The position numbers and the translations under genes are program-made. A stretch of 64,000 bases of DNA from contig NZ_AZUC01000018.1 of the NCBI RefSeq assembly GCF_000586555.1, positions 1 through 64,000 on the forward strand, given 5' to 3'. Of this stretch, positions 24,411 through 32,873 are shown piece after piece. This stretch comes from Sporosarcina sp. D27 (lineage in GTDB: Bacteria > Bacillota > Bacilli > Bacillales_A > Planococcaceae). How positions within the stretch are numbered: the first letter of the stretch is position 1; every line of letters starts with the position of its first letter. The notes below the pieces were generated by a model, which saw only the letters and a list, made by a program, of their open reading frames with translations, ran no database searches and was not told the origin of the DNA.

Positions 24411-25658
24411 TCATCCCCTTTTTTGCTGCAGGCCGTTCCAAAGATACGCTGCAGCGAGCAGGACGACGGATGCACTGCCCAGTACCAGCAGGCCGAGCTG
24501 GAATGTGAACCTGAAATCTTGCCAGATCGCCGCTGTCTGCATCGTGACAATATAAGGCGATGCCAAGTAGGCGAACGGCAAATACGGTGCGAATCCGAGG
24601 CCCGCCACCTGGTTACTGAGCTGGATGCCGAGCAGGATGACGGCAGCTGTCAGGACTAATGCTGCGATGGCCCGTTTTGTGACATAGGAGAAGAAGAACA
24701 ACAGAGCTGTAGCGAACAGCAGGCCGAAGAAGAAGAGTACCGCTGTTTTGGCGAGATACAGACCGATCGGCATGAAGTCATACACATAGTTTTCTCCATA
24801 TATGAGGACGGGATAATCCCAGTCTCCGAGCTTGTCGAATCCGGTACCGAGGCCGAGGGAGAACAGGGCGGCACCTACCAGAACCGCTGCACTCGTAAGA
24901 AGCATTGTCACAAACTTCGTAAGCAGTATGAGCGGCCGCCGGATCGGCTGTGTCTGGAGCAGGTGGATCGGTCCGTTCGCGCCGATCCCTTCCTTGGTCA
25001 CGATATCACTGAACAGCAGCAGGAAGAACAGCAGTCCCGCGAGTCCGAACAGCAGATCAGTGACCTGCTTCAGGAAATAAATGCCGGCCGATGAATTCAG
25101 CGTGCTGTGCTCAGTCACAAAGTCTTTCAGGAATTCGTCGTCGCTCGATCCGTCAATCGGAAAGTTGAGGTCGTAGAGCGTGCGCCAAGCGTAGATATCG
25201 ACGGGCAGGATCGGGGTCACGCCGTGTTCCTGCATATACTGGAACAATGCCCGCCGTGTCTCCGTGGTGAACAGAGTCGGGAAGGATGACGTGTAATATT
25301 GCCGGCTGACGATGAGGGTGTCGAGATCCGGCTGTATCTTATCGATTTCCATCTGGAGGACCGTATTCCAGTCACCCGTTTCATAGGCTTTAAGTTGTGC
25401 CTCCAGTGTCTCGTTGTACTCCAGCCAGAACTGAGCCGCTTCCGAAGACTCTCCGTCCTCCCCGTCCGGCTGCTCCTCCATCTGCAGTTCGTGCTCCCGG
25501 ATCTGATCCCGGATTTCCAGTGCCACATCGGACACTCGCACGGTATTCATGTAAGCGTATACAAAATAACAAGCGATACTGAAGAAGAAGAGGATGAGGA
25601 GGATTTTGAATAAACCGGACGTCCATAACTTCTTCCATTCGAATTGCAGCAATCTCAC
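24411..25658 (-). CDS. ABC-2 type transporter permease
   Basis: 415-aa membrane protein starting (V/M)RLLQFEWKKLWTSG, closely like the N-terminus of the third gene's product (LFRFELKKLLFSKKT), so the two permeases are paralogues forming a heterodimer (inference). One helix near 20-40, an acidic external domain (about 50-190) and about six helices to the end. The GTG at 25658 is preceded by GGGGGCTG; an in-frame ATG at 25730 is less likely because a hairpin lies between. First gene of the operon. GC-rich like its partners. Confidence 0.83.
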   Translation of the reverse strand: MRLLQFEWKKLWTSGLFKILLILFFFSIACYFVYAYMNTVRVSDVALEIRDQIREHELQMEEQPDGEDGESSEAAQFWLEYNETLEAQLKAYETGDWNTVLQMEIDKIQPDLDTLIVSRQYYTSSFPTLFTTETRRALFQYMQEHGVTPILPVDIYAWRTLYDLNFPIDGSSDDEFLKDFVTEHSTLNSSAGIYFLKQVTDLLFGLAGLLFFLLLFSDIVTKEGIGANGPIHLLQTQPIRRPLILLTKFVTMLLTSAAVLVGAALFSLGLGTGFDKLGDWDYPVLIYGENYVYDFMPIGLYLAKTAVLFFFGLLFATALLFFFSYVTKRAIAALVLTAAVILLGIQLSNQVAGLGFAPYLPFAYLASPYIVTMQTAAIWQDFRFTFQLGLLVLGSASVVLLAAAYLWNGLQQKRG

Positions 25659-25677
25659 GGCACAGCCCCCTTTTGAA

Positions 25678-25697
25678 CAGCCGGCATGTCCCGGCTG
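25678..25697 (-). promoter_or_regulatory. Leader hairpin upstream of the ABC exporter operon
   Basis: CAGCCGG (25678-25684) and CCGGCTG (25691-25697) form a perfect 7-bp GC-rich stem with a 6-nt loop, 20 bp before the GTG start and next to the ribosome binding site. No T-run follows, so it is not a terminator; possible translational control. Confidence 0.35.
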
Positions 25698-25926
25698 CTT
25701 TCGCAATCCAACATATGTATGATAGGTCAATACGCTTTCGTAAGGTAATCGTACAGCCTATGCAAGGACCGCTTTTGCTATGCCTCGCAGGACCCATCAG
25801 CACTTGATTCCATAGTACTCTATTATAAATTGAAAATAAACAATAATTTGTATATTTTACAAACAATCTCCTGTACAATGGGTGCAATAGACCGCATCAG
25901 CTTGTTAAACAAGGAGGAAGACTAGC

Positions 25927-26499
25927 ATGGCGAACAGGACAATCCGCTTCATTCTACTAATGGCACTGCTGATACTCAGCGCCTGCAGCCCACAGCCACG
26001 AACCGATGTGAAGCCGGTTCAGGAAGCGGCAGAGCAAACGATTAGCAGCCCTCCAGAAAAGATGGAATTGGGAAGGCCGGGAGAATTTTACGCGTGGTCA
26101 GGTAATGAAGTGGAAGGTGACTCGGACGTAATTCTGGGGGACTATTGCTGGAGTGAGAATGGAACTTCCTGCACGGCAGAGTCGGACGATCCAAGAGAGT
26201 TAATGTTTGAAGAACGGTATGGCAAAACAAGACCTGGAGAACGAATCCAGTTTTCCATGGCCATCAATCCCACATGGACATGGCTCTCTGAAAATGACCT
26301 GAATACCATACAAGGTACCCGAATTGACGTCATTCAAATTTCTGATGGAATTGAAACACGTTATGAAAACGTCGGAGACCACCTGGATGCACCAATGGAA
26401 CCCGGATTTTATTTCTATCTGGCGACCGTGACATGGGATCTGGAAGTGAAGGGCCAAGCGAACTATGCCTTTGCGTTTTCGGTATCACCGGACTACTAG
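25927..26499 (+). CDS. Tandem lipoprotein family, copy 1
   Basis: 190-aa predicted lipoprotein: hydrophobic signal (about residues 5-19) ending in lipobox LSAC, followed by CSPQPRTDVKPVQE, which is shared by all copies. The mature domain contains DYCWSENGTSC (two Cys that could pair), FSMAINPTWTWLSENDL, and a strand-rich end YLATVTWDLEVKGQANYAFAF. Domain not recognised; the end looks like a beta-sandwich edge (inference). GGAGG precedes ATG. Two further copies and one decayed copy follow, interleaved with a convergent small secreted-protein gene. Confidence 0.82.
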   Translation: MANRTIRFILLMALLILSACSPQPRTDVKPVQEAAEQTISSPPEKMELGRPGEFYAWSGNEVEGDSDVILGDYCWSENGTSCTAESDDPRELMFEERYGKTRPGERIQFSMAINPTWTWLSENDLNTIQGTRIDVIQISDGIETRYENVGDHLDAPMEPGFYFYLATVTWDLEVKGQANYAFAFSVSPDY

Positions 26500-26511
26500 G
26501 CCTTCACGGTA

Positions 26512-26553
26512 AAAAACGAGCACCGGATCAGGAACTTCCAGATCAGGTGCTCG
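26512..26553 (-). terminator. Terminator of the small secreted-protein gene
   Basis: CGAGCACC (26517-26524) and GGTGCTCG (26546-26553), with further pairing inside, are followed on the minus strand by six Ts. A related but diverged sequence follows lipoprotein copy 3 near 28268-28306. Confidence 0.75.
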
Positions 26554-26563
26554 ATCATCTCAG

Positions 26564-26887
26564 TCATTTCGGTGAGACAGTTTGCGGAACCGCACAATTC
26601 CCGGAACAGGTAACAGTTCCCGAATAGATGACGAGATATCCACCATCGACGGCCTGCTTGGAGACAGGATACAGGGTGCCACTCCAACCCCCTGTGTTAT
26701 ACACTAAGTATGACTTTATGTTGTCCCCTGTCCTATAATTTTTTTGTATGCTCACCACTTTACTAGCCGCTGCGACAATCACTGGATCTGCAGGACTCAC
26801 TTCCGCAAACGACTGGCTCGGTAAACTAAACGACAACGTCAATGCTAGGCCGGCTGCTGCAACCGTACTTACAATTTTCTTCTTCAT
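26564..26887 (-). CDS. Small secreted protein, unknown family
   Basis: 107-aa protein with a clear Sec signal peptide (MKKKIVSTVAAAGLALTLSF, cleavage near SFA-EV at about residue 28). The mature part is about 79 residues with KNYRTGDNIKSYLVYNTGGW, GGYLVIYSGTVTC and a CSGNC motif near the C-terminus, suggesting a disulfide. GGAGG lies 8 bp before ATG. It is convergent with lipoprotein copy 1. The C-terminal part recurs as a decayed copy after lipoprotein copy 3, so it is part of the duplicated unit. Function unknown. Confidence 0.75.
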   Translation of the reverse strand: MKKKIVSTVAAAGLALTLSFSLPSQSFAEVSPADPVIVAAASKVVSIQKNYRTGDNIKSYLVYNTGGWSGTLYPVSKQAVDGGYLVIYSGTVTCSGNCAVPQTVSPK

Positions 26888-27048
26888 GATTCATCCTCCA
26901 TTCTTAGTAACCAGCGAATTGGAATATAACTGGTTAGAGGTATATTCTAGCAGTAATTCAAATACCCGCCTATTATTCAAAATAATTTAAATTAAACACT
27001 TACTTTGTGTTATAGTAAAAACCATATTTACAGGAAGGAGAGAAGTAA

Positions 27049-27624
27049 TTGAGGCATAAACCGTTGACAGCCGTCTTTTTACTAATCTTCTTACTCCTTT
27101 TGCACGCCTGCAGCCCGCAGCCACGAATTGATATGAGGCCAGTTCAAGAAACGGCAGAGCAATCCATAAGCAGCTCCCCGGAAGAAAAAGAGTTAGGAAG
27201 GCCCGGGCAATTTGAGGCATTTAATAACCATCCATCGGGGGAACCATCTGCCATAGTGCTAGGAGATTATTGCTGGAGTGAAAATGGAAATCCTTGCAAA
27301 TCAGAATCGGCCGACCCGAGAGATTTGATGTACGAGGAAAGTTATGGAAAATTATTTCCAGGCGCACGAATCGAGTTTTCCATGAGCATCAGCCCCTCAT
27401 GGACTTGGCTTTCCGAAAATGATCTGAACACTATACAAGGCACCCGAATTGACGTCATTCAAATTTCCGATGGAGTCGAAACACGTTATGAAAACGTCGG
27501 CGACCACCTGGATGCGCCGGAGGAACCCGGCCTGTACTTCTACCTGGCGACGGTTACGTGGGATCTGGAAGTAAAAGGCCAGGCGAACTATGCCTTTGCA
27601 TTTTTGGTGTCGCCGGAAAATTAG
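27049..27624 (+). CDS. Tandem lipoprotein family, copy 2
   Basis: 191-aa predicted lipoprotein, starting with TTG behind AAGGAGAG. Signal with lipobox LHAC, then the same CSPQPR block, DYCWSENGNPC, FSMSISPSWTWLSENDL and YLATVTWDLEVKGQANYAFAF as copy 1. The region from about residue 125 to the end is nearly identical to copy 1 even at silent positions, whereas the linker and middle are diverged, which points to recent gene conversion or recombination. Function unknown. Spacing to copy 3 is about 60 bp. Confidence 0.82.
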   Translation: MRHKPLTAVFLLIFLLLLHACSPQPRIDMRPVQETAEQSISSSPEEKELGRPGQFEAFNNHPSGEPSAIVLGDYCWSENGNPCKSESADPRDLMYEESYGKLFPGARIEFSMSISPSWTWLSENDLNTIQGTRIDVIQISDGVETRYENVGDHLDAPEEPGLYFYLATVTWDLEVKGQANYAFAFLVSPEN

Positions 27625-27684
27625 AGAAACACGAGAAACATCGAGCACATGAATGATATATCGTTTGTGAGGGGAGGGAAGGTA

Positions 27685-28251
27685 ATGATAAACAAACCAG
27701 GAGTAGCAGCTTTTTTATTGATCACCTTACTCTGTTTACATGCCTGCAGCCCGCAGCCGCGTACCGATGTGAAGCCAATTCAGGAGACCGAACAGCAACT
27801 GACGGAAATCCCTGAAGAGAAGGAGGAGATGAGAAGACCAGCTGATTTGGGTGTATGGACCACTGATAATGCGGCGGCCCAAGTTTTAAGTAATTGGTGT
27901 TGGGGGGAGAACGGGGACAGCTGTTCGGTGGAACCCGAGGACCCGCGTGAGTTGCTGTCAGGTATGACTTCCGGTCGCATAAAACCTGGCGGCCTGATTC
28001 AATTCTCCATGGGGATTAATCCGGCGTGGACTTACCTTTCAGACAATAACGTAGACTCCTTGCTGGATGCCCGGATTGATGTCACGCAAATCTTCAAAGG
28101 AGTTGAAATTCGCTATGAAGATGTTGGGCTTAGTTTGACAGCACCGGAAGAACCGGGTTTGTATTTCTACTTGGCAACTGTAACGTGGGAAAAGGAAATG
28201 AAAGGTCAGGCGAATTATGCCTTCGCGTTTTCGGTATCGCCGGAAAATTAG
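27685..28251 (+). CDS. Tandem lipoprotein family, copy 3
   Basis: 188-aa predicted lipoprotein (lipobox LHAC, then CSPQPRTDVKPIQE). More diverged than copies 1 and 2: NWCWGENGDSC replaces the DYCWSENG-type block, FSMGINPAWTYLSDNNV and YLATVTWEKEMKGQANYAFAF. ATG at 27685 follows GGGAGGG; an in-frame ATG 36 bp upstream has no site. The acidic linker (EIPEEKEEM) is longest here. Function unknown. Confidence 0.82.
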   Translation: MINKPGVAAFLLITLLCLHACSPQPRTDVKPIQETEQQLTEIPEEKEEMRRPADLGVWTTDNAAAQVLSNWCWGENGDSCSVEPEDPRELLSGMTSGRIKPGGLIQFSMGINPAWTYLSDNNVDSLLDARIDVTQIFKGVEIRYEDVGLSLTAPEEPGLYFYLATVTWEKEMKGQANYAFAFSVSPEN

Positions 28252-28326
28252 GCATGCATGGGAAACATCGAGCACATGATCAGAAATTTTGCAGATACAC
28301 GTGCTCGATCATTTCCGTCATTTGGG

Positions 28327-28421
28327 TCAGGTGTTTTGCGGGACAGCGCAATTCTCTGAACACGTGACAGTTCCCGAGTAGATGACGAGATAACCGCCAT
28401 CGACCGCCTGCTTGGATACAG
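28327..28421 (-). pseudogene. Remnant of the small secreted-protein gene
   Basis: A minus-strand frame reads SKQAVDGGYLVIYSGTVTC, then SENCAVPQNT and stop, matching the C-terminal 30 or so residues of the 26.9-kb secreted protein. Signal peptide and N-terminal half are missing. Its position after lipoprotein copy 3 repeats the gene order after copy 1. Confidence 0.75.
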
Positions 28422-28461
28422 GACGCCTCTGGTGGTAATGAGGAAGCTAACGCGCAACTAC

Positions 28462-28743
28462 CATCATCCTTGGTCATTACTGCTGGAGTGAAAACGGAGA
28501 GAGCTGCTCGGTAGAACCCGAAGATCCCAGGGATATACTGTTGGGTGCAATCACAGGCAGAGCAAAGCCGGGCGGACAAATCACTTTTTCCATGGCAATT
28601 AATCATGCTTGGACGTGGCTCTCTGAAAACGGCTTAGACAGCATACAAGGGACTCGGGCCGATACTTCTACCTTGCGACGGTGACGTGGGATAAGAAGGT
28701 GAATGGCAAGGCGAATTATGCCTTTGCTTTTTCGGTGCAGTGA
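28462..28743 (+). pseudogene. Lipoprotein family, copy 4, broken
   Basis: One frame encodes GHYCWSENGESCSVEPEDPR through FSMAINHAWTWLSENGLDSI to GTRA; another continues RYFYLATVTWDKKVNGK to AFAFSVQ and stop. The signal peptide and lipobox are absent, and about 30 residues between GTR and YFYLATV are deleted with a frame change. So it is a decayed fourth paralogue. The rest of 28252-28955 holds only the secreted-protein remnant and a terminator. Confidence 0.8.
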
Positions 28744-28836
28744 CTTTAGAAATCGGTGTTTTATAATGGTATTTCATCAATTTAGCATGAATTTCTTCTG
28801 CTACAGTCCATTAGTGACGTGCTGAAATTACAAACC

Positions 28837-28875
28837 AAAAACCGTTTCGAACAATATTTTGCCGTAACGGTTTTT
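28837..28875. terminator. Bidirectional terminator
   Basis: AAAAACCGTT (28837-28846) and AACGGTTTTT (28866-28875) form a 10-bp stem with T-runs in both directions, separating the lipoprotein region from the minus-strand gene at 28.9 kb. Confidence 0.75.
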
Positions 28876-28955
28876 CAGTAATATATTTGAAACTGGACAC
28901 CATTTTTTCCTAATCTAGTTGTGCCACAATCGCACCCTATTGTTTAATAGTAATT

Positions 28956-29810
28956 TTAATTAAGTTGGTTCCATATTTCTAAAAATACGCTCTCATTCAT
29001 CTGAAAATAAACATCTGTAAATCCATAATAGATGGATCCACCTTTAAGAAGAGTAAGTTTAACCATTGAACCGTCATTTAAGTTAAGGGTAAGTTCCCTG
29101 TATTCCTCATTGTTTTGAAAATTACTTATTGGGTCTGAATTTTGTTTACGAGGAAGAGGCTTTGTTTTTTTCAGTTCTTTTAAGAATGTATTCAATACTG
29201 CCATATCTGAAATAGACTTGTAATTATCAATGTCATTATACCAATCACCGAATGCTCTCCACTGTGCAGAGGATACATTACCAACTATATTTAATTTACC
29301 AAACACATCTTCACCACTACTTATTGTTATTCCGTTAAGATTCTCATAAAACGCTGCGTATTGATTGTCACTCTGTTCTTGATAAACCATTATCCTGAAA
29401 TTTTTATCGTAACCTTTTACTGAATACACATCTGTTTTTCCAATTGTAGAAGATAACTCTTTATTATAGGCTATTCGTTTGCTCCATTCGTCAATTCCCC
29501 CTTTAGTAGTTCCGAGTTTATCACCTATAATAGCTTTTGCATCCACTGCATTTATCTCTGTATTTGTGTCGGTATAAATTTTACCGTTATATACGATTAA
29601 GCCTATCATGTCTGCATTTGAAGTGTCCTTAGGCAATTGAATAGCTGGGATTTTCACATCTCCACTTCCATTAACCACATGCGCCTGTTGATTGCCTTTT
29701 GTACTATAAGAGACAATAAAATTAATTAAAGCAAATGTTCCAACTGAAATTAGTAAAGTAGCAACAATTTTAACGCCTTTGACATTAAATACTTTTCTAT
29801 CCTTTTTCAT
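28956..29810 (-). CDS. Membrane-anchored extracellular protein, unknown
   Basis: 284-aa protein with a basic N-terminus and one helix (about residues 14-33), then a large polar domain outside the membrane. Notable segments: GLIVYNGKIYTDTNTEINAV, KAIIGDKLGTTKGGIDEWS, and a strand-rich C-terminal part with LTLLKGGSIYYGFTDVYFQM. Single-pass proteins of this build occur as accessory or anti-sigma-like proteins, but no sigma factor is adjacent. The gene is more AT-rich than the housekeeping regions. Positions 29811-29990 show nothing I can identify. Confidence 0.72.
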   Translation of the reverse strand: MKKDRKVFNVKGVKIVATLLISVGTFALINFIVSYSTKGNQQAHVVNGSGDVKIPAIQLPKDTSNADMIGLIVYNGKIYTDTNTEINAVDAKAIIGDKLGTTKGGIDEWSKRIAYNKELSSTIGKTDVYSVKGYDKNFRIMVYQEQSDNQYAAFYENLNGITISSGEDVFGKLNIVGNVSSAQWRAFGDWYNDIDNYKSISDMAVLNTFLKELKKTKPLPRKQNSDPISNFQNNEEYRELTLNLNDGSMVKLTLLKGGSIYYGFTDVYFQMNESVFLEIWNQLN

Positions 29811-29990
29811 TCTACCCCTCCTAATATTATTAGACCGAGATAAGTTAAATTAGTTACATATTGGAATAAAATGACCCATTTTCGGCTTAGGGACTTATTA
29901 AATCTCTACACCGCAACAACCAACTTTACTATTGACTCAATTTCAACACACTTACCAACAATTAAAATATCATCCAGACAAAAATAACCT

Positions 29991-30195
29991 TTAAAAGTAT
30001 TTGTTATAGAGATCATATCTCAGTTTTCCACTATGTTGAGTGTAAATTCTCGTTGTTTCACTTTTTTCGCGACCCCGAAGGCTTTGAATCACTTCATGCG
30101 ATGCTCCGTTGTCGATCACATGAGTCGCATAGCTATGACGCAACTGATACGATTTTTCCACGGCGTCCACTTTGTCCATAGTCGTTCCACTGCCC
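29991..30195 (-). pseudogene. Tyrosine recombinase/integrase C-terminal remnant
   Basis: The frame encodes YQLRHSYATHVIDNGASHEV and ends near TRIYTQHSGKLRYDLYNKY. These carry the HxxR-type box (LRHSYATH) and the nucleophile Tyr (IYTQ) of phage-type integrases. Only about the last 65 residues of a 300-400 residue enzyme remain. The open frame continues upstream only through a terminator hairpin, so the apparent start there is artificial. It marks a former mobile element. Confidence 0.75.
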
Positions 30196-30201
30196 GAGGT
30201 T

Positions 30202-30240
30202 AAAAAAGTACCTGAGTGAGAAACACTCAGGTACTTTTTT
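30202..30240. terminator. Strong bidirectional terminator
   Basis: A perfect 17-bp stem (30202-30218 with 30224-30240) with a 5-nt loop, an A-run on one side and a T-run on the other. It ends the histidine kinase gene on the minus strand. Confidence 0.9.
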
Positions 30241-30281
30241 AATTTCTTCATTAATTTTAGGTCTCTTACTACAAATTACTT

Positions 30282-32537
30282 TTATAAATAGATATCCGAA
30301 AACTCATATTTTATTAACTCGTCTGTATCCATGTTGCTATTATGAACCTGATTACTATTTCCATTATCTATTTTCTTAATAGGAAGTTCTATAGTGAACG
30401 TACTCCCTTCATCTAAAATGCTCTCTACACTAATACTACCTCCATGTAGCTCGGCCAAAGATTTAGCAATGGATAATCCAAGTCCAGTACCTTCAGCTAT
30501 GCGATTTAAATTTCGATTCAATTGTGTAAATTTCTCAAAGATCGTACCTATATTCTTTTCATCTATTCCTATGCCTTCATCTGTTACAGAGATACTTACA
30601 GTATGATTATCTTTTTTCACTAGCCCTATTAATATAGCTTCACCTGGAATCGAGAACTTAATTGCATTCGAAATCAGGTTAAGTAAAATCCTATCAAATT
30701 TATAAACATCCACTGCCATAATCAGTTCTTCAAGTTCCGGATCAAATATGATTTTGATGCCTTTCGACTTCGTGTATTCTGAAACGGATTCCACAATATC
30801 ATCTATAATTCCCACAATATTGTAATTAGATAAGTTTAATTCATGCAGTCCAGATTCTATTTTAGAAATATCTAATATATTATTTATGAGTCTGGTCAGC
30901 CTATAACAATTTCCCATTGTCATTCTATTTACATTTAGAATATCTTCTCTATGGTCTTCTAAAGAATCATGCTCCAAATATAAATTCAATAGTTGAGCGC
31001 CACTAAATATTACAGTTAATGGAGTCTTTAGTTCGTGGGAGGTGTTGATGAATAGTTCTTCTTGAGATTTAAGGAGCTTTGCCATCTTTTTGTTAGCTAG
31101 TTCTTCATCCGATATATCGATTCCTAAAGCAATTATCTTTTCTACCTCATTATTTTGATTGATAATAGGCTGAAAAATTGTTTTCGTATGATAGGTTATC
31201 CCATCTTTTGTAAATTCCAATTTATGCAGATAGGAGGATTTATTTTCAATAGATTTATTAATATCTTGAAGTAATTCCTCTAAATCTTCTGCCCGATAGT
31301 ATTTAAAAAAGTTTTTTCCAATTATATCTGACTCCGTTTTTATCTCTGGCCATTCTTCTTTAAAGGCTTGAAATGAAAACTGATTAAGATAATTTATGCT
31401 ATAGTCTTTGTGCGAAAACGATGCATAGTACATAGAAATCTTTTCTACACTTTCTTGCAGCGCAGTATATTCTTCAAATTTATAACCCGGTTCACTATTT
31501 TTATAGATCAGAACGCCACCCTCGATATTCCCTTGATCATCGTATATAGGTGTCCCATCACATTCATAGTAAGTTGTCGGAAGTTCACTTGCTCCAATTA
31601 CCATATGTTTAGTTAGTTTTTCTCCTCTTAACACTCTTTGTTCTGCAATGTCTTCAAATGATAATTTCTCTCCTTTTGTATCATTCATTGCAAAAGCATT
31701 ATATACCTGTTTGCTGTTTACTGTATCTATATCTGGGATACATGGAGCTAAAACTTGCTTACTCACTTTATTTATATACGTATACTCTCCGTCTTTGTCT
31801 AAAATATTTACGCCATCTGACATATTGTCCAGAATGAATTTCATTTCTCTTTTTTGCTTTCTGAGAAGTTTGCTTTCTCGAGTATTTTCCGTAACGTCAT
31901 AAAAAGAAGTTATTAAATACTGTTTTGTTGCATCTCCAGAAATCATTTTTACATTTATATCCCAATAAGTAGTTGCTCCTTCAGAGCCGAGTGATTCCAC
32001 CTCAAATTCATGAAAGGAAGTCCCTCGTTTAAGTAACTCTAAAATATTTGTTGAGAATGATGGACATTTGCCTATTGGATCGTCAGAAGCTATATCCATT
32101 AAGTGCAATGTCGGGATGTAGTTTTCATCATGGCTAAGTAGCATGCAATCCGGATAGGTGAATACTGCTGTAGATCCATTTTCATTCGTTTCGCTGCCGC
32201 CAAAATTAGCTAACAAGAATTCTAGCGATAGATTCTTTTGTTCTTCAAAGTGATATTCTTTATGGTCTTCATTATCTAATATATCAAAGCTAACTTTAAC
32301 TTCTAATGGCACGTTATCGCTATTAAAAATATGAAGACAATAGATATCTTTAATGTCCTGGAACGCTATTTGATGTTCGGATTTTAATAATTTGTCTAAT
32401 TCTTTTAGAGATTTTCCTAGCAAGTCACATTCTTCGTAACCAGTTAAGTGTAAGAAGCTTTCGCTCACCCTATAAATCATATTATCTTTAGTATAAAGGA
32501 GTGGATTTTTCGTTAGTCTCTCTAAACCTTTTGCCAT
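30282..32537 (-). CDS. Multi-PAS sensor histidine kinase, apparently cytosolic
   Basis: 751-aa kinase without an evident membrane helix. PAS-like domains at about residues 12-75, 230-345 and 365-475; HisKA about 490-560 with phospho-acceptor His in TSHELKTPLTVIFSG; HATPase_c about 600-720 with LLNLISNAIKF and GTGLGLSIAKSLAELHGG. AGGTGATC precedes ATG. No response regulator is next to it, so it is an orphan that may feed a distant regulator or a Spo0-type phosphorelay (inference). AT-rich and bordered by an integrase remnant, so possibly acquired. Confidence 0.88.
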   Translation of the reverse strand: MAKGLERLTKNPLLYTKDNMIYRVSESFLHLTGYEECDLLGKSLKELDKLLKSEHQIAFQDIKDIYCLHIFNSDNVPLEVKVSFDILDNEDHKEYHFEEQKNLSLEFLLANFGGSETNENGSTAVFTYPDCMLLSHDENYIPTLHLMDIASDDPIGKCPSFSTNILELLKRGTSFHEFEVESLGSEGATTYWDINVKMISGDATKQYLITSFYDVTENTRESKLLRKQKREMKFILDNMSDGVNILDKDGEYTYINKVSKQVLAPCIPDIDTVNSKQVYNAFAMNDTKGEKLSFEDIAEQRVLRGEKLTKHMVIGASELPTTYYECDGTPIYDDQGNIEGGVLIYKNSEPGYKFEEYTALQESVEKISMYYASFSHKDYSINYLNQFSFQAFKEEWPEIKTESDIIGKNFFKYYRAEDLEELLQDINKSIENKSSYLHKLEFTKDGITYHTKTIFQPIINQNNEVEKIIALGIDISDEELANKKMAKLLKSQEELFINTSHELKTPLTVIFSGAQLLNLYLEHDSLEDHREDILNVNRMTMGNCYRLTRLINNILDISKIESGLHELNLSNYNIVGIIDDIVESVSEYTKSKGIKIIFDPELEELIMAVDVYKFDRILLNLISNAIKFSIPGEAILIGLVKKDNHTVSISVTDEGIGIDEKNIGTIFEKFTQLNRNLNRIAEGTGLGLSIAKSLAELHGGSISVESILDEGSTFTIELPIKKIDNGNSNQVHNSNMDTDELIKYEFSDIYL

Positions 32538-32873
32538 AATGGATCACCTGCATGTTCTATTTGTATTTTCGGGGACAATTATTAGTGGAACCTAGTTATA
32601 TTCATCCTTCACATAGAAGACGAATCAAAACCAAGGCGGAGATAGGTCAAATTGATGGTGTAACTGGCTTTTCCACATTATTAATAGCAATATTTTCACT
32701 AAAAATAATTAATGTTCGTTTGCTGAATAAAATAATCCATCCTTACAACTATAACACTTCTTTGTGAATTATCGAACTATTTTCCAAAAAATAAACAGTA
32801 AAGGAAAACTTCTAATCCCCTTTCCTAGATGTAGGATTAGAAGTTCAGGTTCAACTATAAAGTAGACGTTTTA
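32538..32873. other. Gene-free stretch with one terminator-like hairpin
   Basis: A 71-codon plus-strand frame here lacks a ribosome binding site and family likeness. AACTTCTAATCC (32807-32818) pairs with GGATTAGAAGTT (32834-32845), with a short T-run on the minus strand; it probably ends the amidohydrolase gene. Nothing else seen. Confidence 0.6.

Noticed and set aside
25848-25879. SigA promoter before lipoprotein copy 1
   Set aside because: A good TACAAT is present but candidate -35 boxes are 12 or 20 bp away, outside the usual spacing.
30196-30251. Start of the integrase-like frame (MKKLKKYLSVSHSG)
   Set aside because: These codons lie in a perfect 17-bp terminator stem, so they are not part of the recombinase remnant.
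32552-32767. 71-codon plus-strand frame upstream of the PAS kinase
   Set aside because: No ribosome binding site, no recognisable domain, AT-rich intergenic context.
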